Both the position numbers and the translations under genes were made by a program. Shown one piece after another: positions 12,904 through 24,018 of a stretch of 64,000 nt of DNA. Under the pieces are notes generated by a model that saw nothing but the letters and a program-made list of their open reading frames with translations, had not been told where the DNA came from and did no database searches. This stretch comes from Brachionus koreanus (lineage: Eukaryota > Rotifera > Eurotatoria > Ploima > Brachionidae), in the NCBI GenBank assembly GCA_016987375.1, contig PJRA01000443.1, positions 849,208 to 913,207 of the forward strand, in the 5' to 3' direction. How positions within the stretch are numbered: position 1 is the first letter of the stretch; the number at the start of each line of letters is the position of its first letter.

Positions 12904-12910
12904 TATAAAT
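12904..12910 (+). promoter_or_regulatory. TATA box of the ubiquitin-fold gene
   Basis: TATAAAT about 75 bases upstream of the ATG at 12979, with no intervening splice signals. This is the expected place for a core promoter with a short 5' UTR. Confidence 0.5.
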
Positions 12911-12978
12911 ATTCATAGGCAAATTCAAAAGACAAGTGTTCACACATTTGGTTAAAAAACAAGTTTCGACAAAAAAAA

Positions 12979-13359
12979 ATGTTTGTCTACGTCCAAGTGG
13001 CTGACAGTGGTCGATTGTTGAAAATTGAATGCGATCAAAATGATTCAGTAAGTGCATTGAGCTCCAAAGTAGGTAAAGAGCTCGGACAAGCCGAGGAACT
13101 TGTTAACATGCTAAACTATCTTGGTGTCTTTTTGGATGGTAATTACAAGCTAAAGGACTACAATATTCGAGAGTCATCTTTACTATACTTGTCAACCTGG
13201 AATCTTGAAACAACCCAGTCTCCAACTACGAGTCAGCATTTCAGATCTCAAAACTACACAGCTAAAATCCCGTTTCAGTTCAACCAATATCACCAATATA
13301 ATCAGATTTATCAGCAACAACAACAAATGCAAGCTAACAACTACGCAAAACGATGGTGA
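12979..13359 (+). CDS. small ubiquitin-fold protein with Gln/Tyr-rich tail
   Basis: Intronless, 126 residues. Residues 1-75 follow the ubiquitin pattern: an opening beta hairpin (F-V-Y-V-Q-V ... L-L-K-I-E-C), a central helix, then the L-K-D-Y-N-I-x-x-x-S-x-L-Y-L closing block that parallels L-S-D-Y-N-I-Q-K-E-S-T-L-H-L in ubiquitin. There is no terminal Gly-Gly. The domain runs into a Thr/Ser linker and a Gln/Asn/Tyr-rich tail, so it cannot be conjugated like ubiquitin and is more likely a type-2 ubiquitin-like domain protein. Function and partners are unknown. It may be lineage-specific. Confidence 0.75.
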   Translation: MFVYVQVADSGRLLKIECDQNDSVSALSSKVGKELGQAEELVNMLNYLGVFLDGNYKLKDYNIRESSLLYLSTWNLETTQSPTTSQHFRSQNYTAKIPFQFNQYHQYNQIYQQQQQMQANNYAKRW

Positions 13360-14192
13360 AGTTCTCAATTTTGTTCGAATCATCAAATTTTCGAACACAA
13401 TTATTTTTATTTTTTTCAGTGAAAAAATTGTTTTTTATTTTTTCAAAAACATTTTAATGATCTTTTAAAATGTAATGACAGATAAAATCTTAAAAATGTT
13501 TATTTACAGTTATAATTTGTTGAATAATTTAAAAACTTGATAAAAAATAAAATAAAAAATAAAAAAATTTCAATTAGTTAGATTATTTTAATTTAGAATT
13601 TAAAAGATTGACCTCAACCGAATTCCAAATGTTTAAGCTCAAGCTCAAACTCAGTATTTCAAAATTTACTAAGGTAAAGTGAAATGGAAAAAAAATTAAC
13701 TAGTTTAATTAAATACCATTAAGTTTTCTTTTAATTGAATGGTGCCTCGAATGTAGCAACTCTGGACTAACCGACTCGATAAAATACTATTTTTTTAATA
13801 GAATATTGTATATTGAATAATCTTAATCATTTTTTTTGTGAATAACAAACTGAATTTTTTACTTAATTGTAAAATGGATATTTAACTGTCCATTATTCTT
13901 ATCTCAATTTGTCCATGGGACTTAAACTTTAATTAAATAAATAAATAAATAAATACGAAAAATTGTTATTTTATTATCATTACTATATTATTCTTTATGA
14001 ACTTGCATACTAGCGTATCTTCTCGTTAATCGTATGCGTCTAAAAATAAAATATTATTATGACTTAAAGATTCAAGTTTATTGGTATTAATTAGCAACTC
14101 TTTTATTTTATTTGAATAACTTTTTTTCAAAAATAATTTTAGTAAAAAAAAAATTTTTCTCAAATTGTAAATATCAATTAAAATAATAAAGA
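13360..14192. other. AT-rich intergenic stretch
   Basis: Separates two convergent genes. It contains A-rich 3' UTR sequence and several AATAAA signals (near 13.55 kb and 13.94 kb). No other feature is visible. Confidence 0.55.
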
Positions 14193-16394
14193 TTATTTGT
14201 ATAAACTTTCAATTTCATTTTTATAAAATTTTTCTATCTCTTTGCGCTTAAGCTTCAACGAGTCTGTGACTAGTCCTGAATCGGGCACCCAAGCTTCTTT
14301 GACGAACGCAATCTTGGCTGGTATTTCAAATCTTTCCAAGCCCTGACTTTTACTATACTCGAACAAATCCTGATTTAACTTTTTCATGAAATCAGGTTTT
14401 TTTTTCAAATAACTGAGCACTTCTTCGGGTTTGTTCAGTTCAACATCATCAACTACATCTTGACCTTTCTCTTTTGTATACTCGATTATCTGCTCTTTTA
14501 AATTTCTAGTATTTGGACAAATAAGACACACACAATATGATTTTAAGCCGTTGGCGATTACACAACAATTGTCTACATAAGGCAATAGTTTTACCACCGA
14601 TTCGACTTTATTCAAAGATACATACTCGCCGGTTTGTAATTTAACTAGATCTTTTTTGCGATCAATAATTTTCAGAGAGCCATTGGGCAACATTTCTCCA
14701 ATATCTCCAGTGGCAAAGTATCTCAATCCATCTTTAGAATAAGAATAATCTTCAGCAGTCTTTTCTGGCATGTTGAAATAGCCAAGTGTGATGTTTTCTC
14801 CACCTATGTAAATTTCGCCTCTTGGATTAGGTGTGTCAGTGTTTCGGTAGCCACCTTCTGGCCAATCAACCAATTTGATCTCACAGCACGGAACTACACT
14901 TCCGACCTCTTCGGTATTGGTTTGATTGGGTAATTGAGTAGTGGCCGCTGCAGTTGTTTCTGTTAATCCATACGCTTGCAACACTGGGCATAAACACACT
15001 TGTACAAATTCATGCACCTCTTTACTCAAAATAGCGCCACCACAAAGCATTAGTCGACATTTTCCTCCCAAAACTGCACTGCTAATTCTCTTAAACAAAA
15101 TGCGATCAAGTACTCGACTTGATCTTCCTTGACGAAAATATTCCAATTTTTGCCTATAAGCCAACTTAAACAGCATTTGTTTAAACCAACTTGTTTGAGA
15201 CAATTTTTCATAAACTGTTTTGGACAAGCGTTCTAAAACGACTGGAACCGAGGCCATAATGGTCGGTTTTAAAACTCTCAAATCTCCTTTATGACCTTTT
15301 TTTATAGCTGTTGAATTATCAGCTATTGTCTGTGGAGTCGAATAGGCCAAAGGAACTCCATTTGTAAGACACACTATTTCACATACAAGCTCCAAAACGT
15401 GAGCTAATGGCAAATAGGCAATATATTTGTCTTTTTTATGATTTATTGTGCCCAAACGTGTAATCAAACCCTTAGCAGCTGTGAGAATATTTCCGTGGCT
15501 AATCATAACACCTTTTGGATTGCCTGTAGAGCCACTTGTGTACATTATAATGGCTAGATCATCTTTTTCAGCTCGAGTAAATTCTTTTTCAGATTTTTTT
15601 TCTCCTAATTCTTCAATTTGTTCCATAGTGTGAACTGTAACTCGGTCTGAAAATTTGGCTTTGAATGCATCTACTTCTTTTTGAAAGAATTTGTTTGAAA
15701 AAACTATTATATGGCTAACAGTGGGAATTTTGGACAAAATTTTTTCCAATTTTGACAATTGATCACCGCTGGTAAAAACAAATGCAGCTTCAGTTTGGTT
15801 AATACCATAAGAAAGAGCATCTACGCCGAGAGTAGAGTACAATGTGACTATGGGTACTTTAATTCTGAAACAAGAAAAAGCACTCATCAACCACTCGGGC
15901 CTTGTTTCGGCAAACAGGACAATTTTCTCACCAGACTTGAGACCTAAGTTCAATAGGCCATTACTAAAATTTACAATCCGAGCATAAATGTCTTTAAGAC
16001 TCATGTACTTGTAATCGCCTAGAGAGAATTTCTTGAAAACTTTACCATTTGGTTGAACTTCATCGTCTATGGACAAAAGCTCTCTGACTCCCATTGTTTG
16101 AGTGTCTTGGTATTGTAGGACACAGTTAGCCAATTCGTCAAAGATGTTCGCTGTTTTGTCCTGGATTTGAATCAAATTTGGATAAAGAGCAGATCTAAAT
16201 GCTGCATTTGGATCATTTGCATTTACTCGTTTGCTAAGAATTGCATCTTTGTCTGGCAATTGTGGATCGTCATACTTATAAGGAAGAATCAGACCGACTA
16301 GAAAATCAACTAGACCAACTAGAAGTAAAAAAGGATATATTACTAAATATTTGGCTGTTACTCGAACAACTAACTGTGGTTTAGTCAGTGCCAT
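14193..16394 (-). CDS. long-chain acyl-CoA synthetase, ACSL3/4-like
   Basis: Single open frame of 733 residues, the normal length for ACSL3/ACSL4. It activates long-chain fatty acids to acyl-CoA via an acyl-AMP intermediate, feeding lipid synthesis or oxidation on ER, lipid-droplet or mitochondrial membranes. Visible: hydrophobic N-terminal anchor (about 10-38), the ACSL3/4-type R-E-L-L-S-x-D-D-E-x-Q-P-N-G-K-V-F-K block (104-121), the AMP-binding P-loop Y-T-S-G-S-T-G (285-291), Y-G-L-T-E-T-T, and the G-D-I-G ... I-D-R-K-K-D-L-V-K-L hinge and fatty-acid signature. All catalytic motifs appear intact. The gene has no intron although neighbours do, so a retrocopied origin or lineage-specific intron loss is possible. 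It is transcribed toward the ubiquitin-fold gene. Confidence 0.95.
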   Translation of the reverse strand: MALTKPQLVVRVTAKYLVIYPFLLLVGLVDFLVGLILPYKYDDPQLPDKDAILSKRVNANDPNAAFRSALYPNLIQIQDKTANIFDELANCVLQYQDTQTMGVRELLSIDDEVQPNGKVFKKFSLGDYKYMSLKDIYARIVNFSNGLLNLGLKSGEKIVLFAETRPEWLMSAFSCFRIKVPIVTLYSTLGVDALSYGINQTEAAFVFTSGDQLSKLEKILSKIPTVSHIIVFSNKFFQKEVDAFKAKFSDRVTVHTMEQIEELGEKKSEKEFTRAEKDDLAIIMYTSGSTGNPKGVMISHGNILTAAKGLITRLGTINHKKDKYIAYLPLAHVLELVCEIVCLTNGVPLAYSTPQTIADNSTAIKKGHKGDLRVLKPTIMASVPVVLERLSKTVYEKLSQTSWFKQMLFKLAYRQKLEYFRQGRSSRVLDRILFKRISSAVLGGKCRLMLCGGAILSKEVHEFVQVCLCPVLQAYGLTETTAAATTQLPNQTNTEEVGSVVPCCEIKLVDWPEGGYRNTDTPNPRGEIYIGGENITLGYFNMPEKTAEDYSYSKDGLRYFATGDIGEMLPNGSLKIIDRKKDLVKLQTGEYVSLNKVESVVKLLPYVDNCCVIANGLKSYCVCLICPNTRNLKEQIIEYTKEKGQDVVDDVELNKPEEVLSYLKKKPDFMKKLNQDLFEYSKSQGLERFEIPAKIAFVKEAWVPDSGLVTDSLKLKRKEIEKFYKNEIESLYK

Positions 16395-17039
16395 AATAAA
16401 GAAATTTTATCTAAATTAATCTAAATATTTTTAAAATTTTTATTTATAGTTTTTTTACGAATACGTGTTATTCCAAGCTGAATAATAAGCTCAATTAGCA
16501 AGCAATTTAAATTTAAAAAAAAAAGGCTAATCATTATTTGAAATTTTTATATTTTATTTTGAAAAAATTTCTAATCTTGAATTTTTATGTAAATTTTTTA
16601 CATGTTTCTTAACTTTTGTCTTCTTTTGCTAAAATAAAATTATTAAAAAAAATATTTTTATAGATAAAAGAAAAGATAAAAAAAAGCATATTTTATGCAT
16701 ATGTAAAAATAAATATGTAAGATTGCTAAATATTTTGTCTTTCCATTGTTTTTAATATTCAATTGTTTCTACATAAATTAAAAATGATATATTCATTTGA
16801 AAAATCTATTGAAAAAATACGAGGATTTAAAAATTTTCCCAAAGAAGTCAAATGACTCGTTTGGTGCTTCCTTTGTAAGACGTACTGAAAAAAATAAAAA
16901 CAAATAAGAGATAGATCAATCGGATGGTTTTTTTTTTGTAAAATTGAAGAAATAAAAAAGAAGATAGTTTTAAAAATTAATCAATTCATTATCAAAAATT
17001 AAAAAAGGGTGAAATAAATGAATTTTTAAAAAAACATAA

Positions 17040-17290
17040 AAATCGAAAAAAGCTTAAAAATTGGCAAAGTTATGTCACTTTGAAAATTGTCACCTAGACC
17101 AAAAGTACCCAAGTTCCGGGTGCTTGCACTTCTGTCAATTTTGATCGTAGAGGACTCATCGATAGCTCAAATGAAAGAGCACAACGACCTCTACAACATC
17201 CTTTTTTCCGGAGTCAAAAAGCTCAACGGACAAAAAAATACGCGCCTTTGAAAATTCCGAAAAAACGCTGTTTTTAATTTTATTTTTTAA
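17040..17290. repeat. candidate dispersed repeat
   Basis: A roughly 250-bp patch whose base composition and lack of homopolymers differ sharply from the surrounding AT-rich DNA. It has no usable reading frame. Runs such as CCTCTACAACATCC and TTTTTTCCGGAGTC read like the consensus-like body of a non-coding interspersed repeat. I cannot confirm other copies within this window. Confidence 0.3.
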
Positions 17291-17902
17291 AATATTATTT
17301 CAATAATAACAATTAATTAAAAAGATCTAATCGATTCAAGCCTTTTAAAGAATTGTTTTTTTGGCATTTTGAATATATTTGTAGCACATTCAAAATGAGA
17401 AGTTATTTCTACTCTTTTAAAAAATGATAGAAGGCTTTAATCATTAAATGCTAATTTGCATTTAACTTTAAAAAATAATTATAATTTATGCGAGAAAAAA
17501 TATTAACCATTTTAAAATAACTAGCATTTAAATGTATATATGTGTACACAACTTAGCAATTATTCATAATTATGATTATTAATCTAAAAGCAAACAAGTA
17601 AGCAATCAACTCGTTCTAGCAATATGAAAAAATCTAGTGCTGAACTGTTGAACTAGATTATTAATATAATTTAATAATAAATTTTAATTTTAATTAATTT
17701 TAATTAAAAATAAGGTTAGTTATTTTATTTTAGTTTTATTATATTGTTGTTGTTGTTTATCAGTTTTTTTTCTACTTTATTTTAGACGGACCATACAAGC
17801 ATCTAGCGCTTTTTTAGATTATGATATAACAGCCGTTTGTTAAAAAATACCCTAAAAATGATTTTGTTACTTTGATAATTTTCAACTCTAAATTACTCAC
17901 AG

Positions 17903-17920
17903 ACACACACACACACACAC
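17903..17920. repeat. CA dinucleotide microsatellite
   Basis: Nine AC units in the probable 5' UTR or promoter of the CK1 gamma gene. Confidence 0.85.
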
Positions 17921-18026
17921 AAACATACACAAGTATATACTTACATACTCAAAAGACAGACAGTTTTTGTTCTTATCTATAAACAGTAAATAATCACTTA
18001 AGTAATAAATTTGAATCTGGATAAAA

Positions 18027-20814
18027 ATGGCGACTAGTGGTTCGACAAATTTAATGTCAGGTGGCATCGATGTGTCGACCAGTATTCACGATATAAATCA
18101 GGGCCAAAACGCTCTAAATGTGGCTTCACAACAGCCCACTCAGACTGTCACTGCGGCCCAGTCCAACATAAACATTCTTCAAGCCGGCAACAGCACCAAC
18201 AATCTAAACCAGAATTCAAATCCGACCAATCAGACTCAGTCTCATCACCAGAGACCGTCAAGTAGTGCCAGCAGTGTTCAGCTTATGGTTGGACCCAACT
18301 ATCGAGTAGGAAAAAAAATTGGCTGTGGCAATTTTGGCGAACTTCGTCTTGGCAAAAATTTGTACACAAATGAACATGTTGCCATAAAGCTCGAACCAAT
18401 GAAAACTCGTGCGCCCCAGCTTCACCTAGAATACCGATTCTATAAACAAATCGCTTCTTCAAGTAAGAACGAAATTTATCATTTAAAAAAAAAAAAAATT
18501 TAACTTGATTTTTTTAAAGACGTCGAAGGCGTTCCACAAGTGTTTTATTTTGGCCCGTGTTCCAGATACAACGCACTGGTGCTCGAGCTTCTTGGTCCAA
18601 GTCTCGAGGATCTGTTCGATTTATGCGACCGCAAGTTTTCGCTCAAAACGGTTCTCATGATAGCCATTCAGCTCATAACACGCATGGAGTATGTACATTC
18701 GAAAAATCTAATCTACCGAGACGTCAAGCCGGAAAATTTCCTCATTGGACGAAACTCAACGCGTCGTCAACACCTAATTCACATTATTGACTTCGGTTTG
18801 GCCAAGGCCTATATAGATCCGGAGACTAACAAGCACATACCGTACCGTGAACACAAAAGTTTGACTGGCACGGCTCGCTACATGAGCATAAACACACATC
18901 TTGGCAAAGAGCAGAGTAGACGCGACGATCTTGAGGCGCTCGGACACATGTTTATGTATTTTTTACGCGGCTCATTGCCGTGGCAAGGTCTCAAGGCTGA
19001 CACGCTCAAAGAGCGCTATCAGAAAATTGGTGACACGAAGCGGTCGACTCCTATTGAGGTATTGTGCCAAGGCTATCCAGAAGAATTTGCCAAATACTTG
19101 AAATACGTTCGCGGACTGGACTTTTTTGACAAGCCCGATTATGAAAAGTACCGGCGCATGTTCCAAGACTTGATGAAGGCCCGTGGGTGGGAGTGTGACT
19201 GGCAGTTCGACTGGTTCGGCAAGCATATTAACTCGTCGTCAAATCAAACCGCCAACAACACAACTGCCAATGCAACTACAAACAATGCCAAAGAACCGAT
19301 GAACACAACCACAGATAATAATTTAAATAACACAAAAAATAATAATAATTACAATAAGGAAAAAGTATGTAAAAATTTTCATTATGTCATTTTTTGTCAT
19401 TATAAATTGTGTTTTTTTTTTCTCTCTTTCTCTCAATATGAGGCTTTTCTGTAAGAAAAAAAAAGCATGTTTTAAAATTTCTTCTTATTAACCTTTTCCC
19501 ACAAAAAACTTCTCAAGCCCGTGTTAAAAAACACAAAAACTAATCAACATTTTATAGAAAAATGAATAGTCACAAGTCTTACTTTTATTTGATATCGAGT
19601 CGAATATAAAAATTTTCTCTTTCTTAAATTTATAAAAATGCACCATCTATTCATTATTTTATAAGAATTTAAACATCCTATTTTATGCCACATTGAATGT
19701 GTAATTAGAATCAAATTAGTTTCAAAAATATTTTTTTTCCTTTTTAAAATTTCTTAGAATTAATTCTTGGACAATATGGGGATAATTTTTTTTTTACTTC
19801 ATTTTCCGATCTTTTTCTAGTCAAAAATCAATTAAAAAACACATTGATTACTCAACATGATCAGTACATTCTACAGTACAGTCTTAGACACTGATGAATG
19901 AATTTTTAATTTTTTTTTATTTTTTAAATACTAAACACAAAGCCCTATATAAAAATGAAATAAAATATTAGCAACAAAAAAAATATTATTTATTAAATTT
20001 TATTTTTACTAAAAAAAAATAAGAATATTTAGTCAAAGTTAATGAAAAATTTTTATTAATTTGTTTTTACTAATTCAATTCACATACTGAGATATAATTC
20101 CAGTAAATGTGGCGTCATGTTAAGCTAGTTGACTGGTTATTTGACTGTTTATTTTGAGTCAAAGTGCGTTGAAGTGAGAACAAAATTTTAAAATCGGGAA
20201 AAGAGAAGTATTTTGACAGGGAGACTTAAGATTTAAAAGTCTAAAGAAAAATGAATTAAATTTAACCAATTTGCAGAAATATAGAATCGGCGGCACGTCG
20301 CCGAAAGAAAACGATAAAACAGTAATAAATTTTAAACGTCTCGAGCAATCAGTAAGTCACATTTCTGTTTGAAAATTAGCTTTTTATCTTTTAAATTAAT
20401 TTTGCACCTTTGACTAACAATTTTTGAACTATCATGTCTAACAAATTCGGATCGATTCGTCAAGACGAATTGATCTGAGACGATGATCTCGGTTTCAAAT
20501 CGGGTGTTTTACTGCCTTCTAGCTGTCACTGTTTTCTGCATTTGCAACAAATAAATTTGCCTAGATTTTAGTGTAACTTGTTTGATGCTTTAAGGTAATG
20601 AGTTCCCAGGATGATGAACACCATGCTAATGACAACACGCCAATATCGCCTCCAAATGTCGAAGTAGTCAGCGATACCAAGTAAGTAATGGGTTTTAAGT
20701 CCCATATGTGTTTTTTGGCGTATAATCACGAGTTTTTAAAGTTCTATTTTAAAAAGGTGTTGCTGTTTTTTCCGCCGACGTTCCAAAAAAGAAAGAAATG
20801 CCCGACAAAAATGA
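18027..20814 (+). CDS. casein kinase 1 gamma (membrane-anchored Ser/Thr kinase)
   Basis: Exons 18027-18462, 18520-19364, 20277-20351, 20595-20680 and 20757-20814 join to 499 residues. A Gln/Asn-rich N-terminus (1-90) precedes the CK1 kinase domain: glycine loop I-G-C-G-N-F-G (98-104), catalytic Lys121 in [12 protein letters not shown] with Asp213, then D-F-G-L-A, and T-G-T-A-R-Y. The W-E-C-D-W-Q-F-D-W block after the kinase domain is typical of the gamma subfamily. An Asn/Thr-rich linker follows. The last exon encodes [14 protein letters not shown], the Cys-rich polybasic tail that is palmitoylated in CK1 gamma to hold the kinase at the plasma membrane, where the family acts in Wnt/LRP6 signalling. 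The final three small exons were found by frame continuity; the intron at 19365-20276 is unusually long for this window. Confidence 0.92.
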
Positions 20815-21702
20815 TCAGCTTTATTTTATTAATAATGAGAAGGAAAATTTAAAAAAAAATTTTATACATTTTTATTTCTTAAATTGATTATAGAATTTTA
20901 CAGAAACAAAATTTAAAAACAAACAATTTATTATCTGTATCTTTTTTTTTGAACTGTTTTCTCTTCTTTATTGAAATTATTCTTCAACATTTAAAAAAAA
21001 AATTTTCACTAATCAAAGAAACTTGTTATTTAAAAAAGATTAAAACATAAATTGCTTCTTTATAAATAAAAATTTATTGTAATTTATACAAGAGAAAATT
21101 TTTTTTTTTTCGAATTAAGTCAATTGCGTCGTTCAAATTTAATACAAATAAACTATGATATTTAAATGATTTATTTTGTTTGTTAGCTGCGAGCCTCGGA
21201 TCCAACTTTTCTTCGTTAACTGAAAACGACTTGAATCAATGAATTTTTAAATAATGAGACTCTTCTATTTTTTGTTCAAGAGTATTTTTCTCTTCATTTC
21301 TTTTTTTCTAAATAAAATTTTATTTTCAAATTTACTGTTTCTAAATTTAATTCAATTTTGTGCAAATTGAAAAGATTTAACCAAATCAAGTCTGCAAAAG
21401 AGTGCATAAATTTTTATTTAAAGTTTGAAATTTTTTACGAAACTATGTCTCTGCATTTAAAAATCAAGTTAAACAAAATTGAAAACAATTCTTTTAAAAA
21501 TAATAAGATTTGATCATAAACTTGCATGCAAACATATTTTTAAATCATAGAAATTCGTTTTTTTTTCATTAATATTTATTAAACTCATTTTGAATCGATT
21601 AGCTAGTGCAAATTTTATATTGTTTAATCTAAAGGACAAGACAGTAAATAAAAGCAAAGTATAGTTGAAAATTTTGGTTTATTAAGAAATATTGGAAACT
21701 AA
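20815..21702. other. AT-rich intergenic stretch
   Basis: Lies between the convergent CK1 gamma and receptor genes and contains their 3' UTRs. No coding frame, RNA gene or repeat is recognised. Confidence 0.55.
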
Positions 21703-23756
21703 CTAACTTAGGACTGTTTTTAAATACATTAAAAACAAAGATATAGGAGTAACAATTGCAAAAAAAATGAAAACAAATCGATCGATGAGCATGGCTAAAT
21801 ATTTCCATTGATGAACCAAAATTTGATCATCATTCATTTGATTTTGTAAATAACGAGTAAAATTATGAATATCGTTGGCCTTTTGTATTGAACTTATATA
21901 ATTTCTAATAGAAGTTTTGAAAATGTGCAAATTTTCTAAAAAAAATTTGGCTCTATTGTTTTCGATCAACGCATCAGAGAGCTCATTTAATTTTTTATTC
22001 AAAACCGAGCATGCAATAATCTTTTCTTTTGATTTTCCGGCTCGGATCAAGTTGAATTTTAAATTTTCCAAAGTGTTCAAGTAGTTGGAATTGTCTAAAT
22101 TCTCTTTGGTAAAACAATTTTTTCTAATGCTCATTTTCAAATCATTTTTTCTAATTATATACATTTTTAAACTTTTAACCAATTCCAAAACTTCACTTGC
22201 AATTAAATCTTCCACTGATGCTTCGTTTTGACCAGTTTCACTCACCGCTTTACTTAGAACAAACAAATTCTTGTTTAAATCCAAAAGTCTTTTTCTTATA
22301 TTTTCCATTTCGTAATTAGTCAAATTGTTTTTGAACAATTTTTTTTCATCGGACACATAGTGACTGCGCTGAACTAGCTTTTTCAAAAAGCCGGCAATAG
22401 ATGTTTTGGTTTTGTAGTTGTAATAGACTAAATAGATTAGCGTGGTCAACATAATACAAATGGACACAAAAACCAAATTAAGATTGAAATAAATACTTAA
22501 CATGGGCAATTGACTAGTTTTCGGTATCAAGTCACTTATGTCCTTTAGATACATCATTCCACTAATTAGTATGCTAGTTGAATAGCTTTTTTTCTCGCCA
22601 CTTTCGACCGGCACAATGTATGTTAGAAGCGCTACAATGTAAAAAAAGAAATAAGGCATGATTAATTTATTCATGTAGAAGAGAATTTTTCGTCTCATTA
22701 GCAAAGTGAGTCGGATTACACTCATTTCATTTTCAATTTCGACGCTGAACAAATACTTATTATCAAAACTTGAAGTAGTCGCATTGATTAAGTCAAACTC
22801 GGCCTCATTTATTAGCTGCAAATGAACACCACTGCCAAATGTTTCCAGAATTAATAGATCGTTCATGAATGCCGATGATCTGAAGTCGATGTGACACTGT
22901 TGTTCATCGAATGGAAAGTAATTTTGATTTAGTTCACATATGGTCAAAAGTTTAAGAGGAAAAACCCATCTGCAATCACCATTCGAGTCCACTAATATAA
23001 AGTATTTATTGCGTTCGGAAAAATCGTATATATTATTGCTCGACTGGGTATAGCGAACATTTTTTTCCGAGTCAAACTTAAAATTGTTTACATTGTTTGA
23101 GACGATTATGTCTGGTACCCAAATATCAGTTGACTTAAATGCAAGTGTATTAGAGTAAACACTAGAATTCCATTTAATAAATTCATCACGCCAACGCAAA
23201 CTCAATTGTAGAGTGCTGGTCATTACCTTAAATTAGAAGCAAAATTTTAGTTTTAAAATAATCTTTTTTGAACAAATATTACATTATTTAAAAATTCTTG
23301 ATTAATTTTTATAAAAGTGAATATTAATTAAATTATATAAAAAATATTTTGATTTAGCTAATTAAGTTTAAGTTTTAAATGTGTTTGAATGAGAATCTTT
23401 AAAATTTTTTGAATATAAGAAAATTTAAATTTAACAATACTGAAAAATAGTTAAACATTGTGACTAATAGATTAAATTAAATAGAATAAATTTACCTGAT
23501 AAACTTCATCAAGCTTATTTATTTGAGATATACTGATGCCAATTTTGACTCTAATTGGCAAAGACGAGTTTACGATTGGTCTCGATTTTCGATCATAGAA
23601 ATTTAATAATGTTTTGCGAAGCCGATTAAGATCTTGGCTACTGGACACGGGCATCTTGTTAACAATTCGATCAGCTTCAGATTCATTATCAAGCTCTTTA
23701 TTGGTCCAAACGGCCAATACCAGCATAAAGTTAATAATCAAGAATTTCATGCTCAT
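21703..23756 (-). CDS. Cys-loop ligand-gated ion channel subunit, nicotinic-receptor-like
   Basis: Exons (minus) 23756-23496 and 23226-21703 join in phase 0 to 594 residues. Signal peptide (about 1-19), then an extracellular domain with W-R-D-E-F-I-K-W and W-V-P-D-I, and the signature loop Cys184-x13-Cys198 containing F-P-F-D-x-Q-x-C. Four membrane spans follow: M1-M3 between about 268 and 355, a long intracellular loop, and M4 near the C-terminus preceded by W-K-Y-L-A-M-L-I-D-R. The G-E-K at the start of M2 is the form found in cation-selective nicotinic receptors. The vicinal cysteines of loop C are absent, so it would not be an alpha-type subunit. M2 carries K315-D316, at about the 16'-17' positions, where known subunits are hydrophobic. 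Ligand cannot be inferred. The intron is 269 nt. Confidence 0.88.
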
Positions 23757-24018
23757 GCAATCATTTCTTAAACGAAATAATTTATGTTCTAAATCAATTG
23801 AATATATAAGCTGTAGATCATAAGCTAATCAAGCTAATTTATTTTTTTTTTGAAAACTCATGGAAAATAAATCAAAATTTTTATGATTGAGGAGCAAATC
23901 GATACTCAAGGGGTTTAAATAATAGAAATAAAAAATTACAAAATAAAATTTATTTTAAAATAACAAAGAATAAAATCTAGCAACAACAGCAAAATAACTA
24001 AAACTTAAAAATCAATCT

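Larger units (their letters stand above)
11918..12978. other. intergenic stretch containing a tRNA gene
   Basis: AT-rich DNA between two plus-strand genes. A poly-A run follows the upstream gene, and the only recognisable gene is the minus-strand tRNA-Ser. The last 75 bases hold a TATA-like box for the gene at 12979. Confidence 0.6.
16395..18026. other. intergenic stretch between two divergent genes
   Basis: About 1.6 kb, AT-rich, presumably containing promoters for ACSL on the minus strand and CK1 gamma on the plus strand. It holds a GC-richer patch at 17040-17290 (listed separately) and a short CA repeat just upstream of the CK1 gamma start. Confidence 0.55.
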
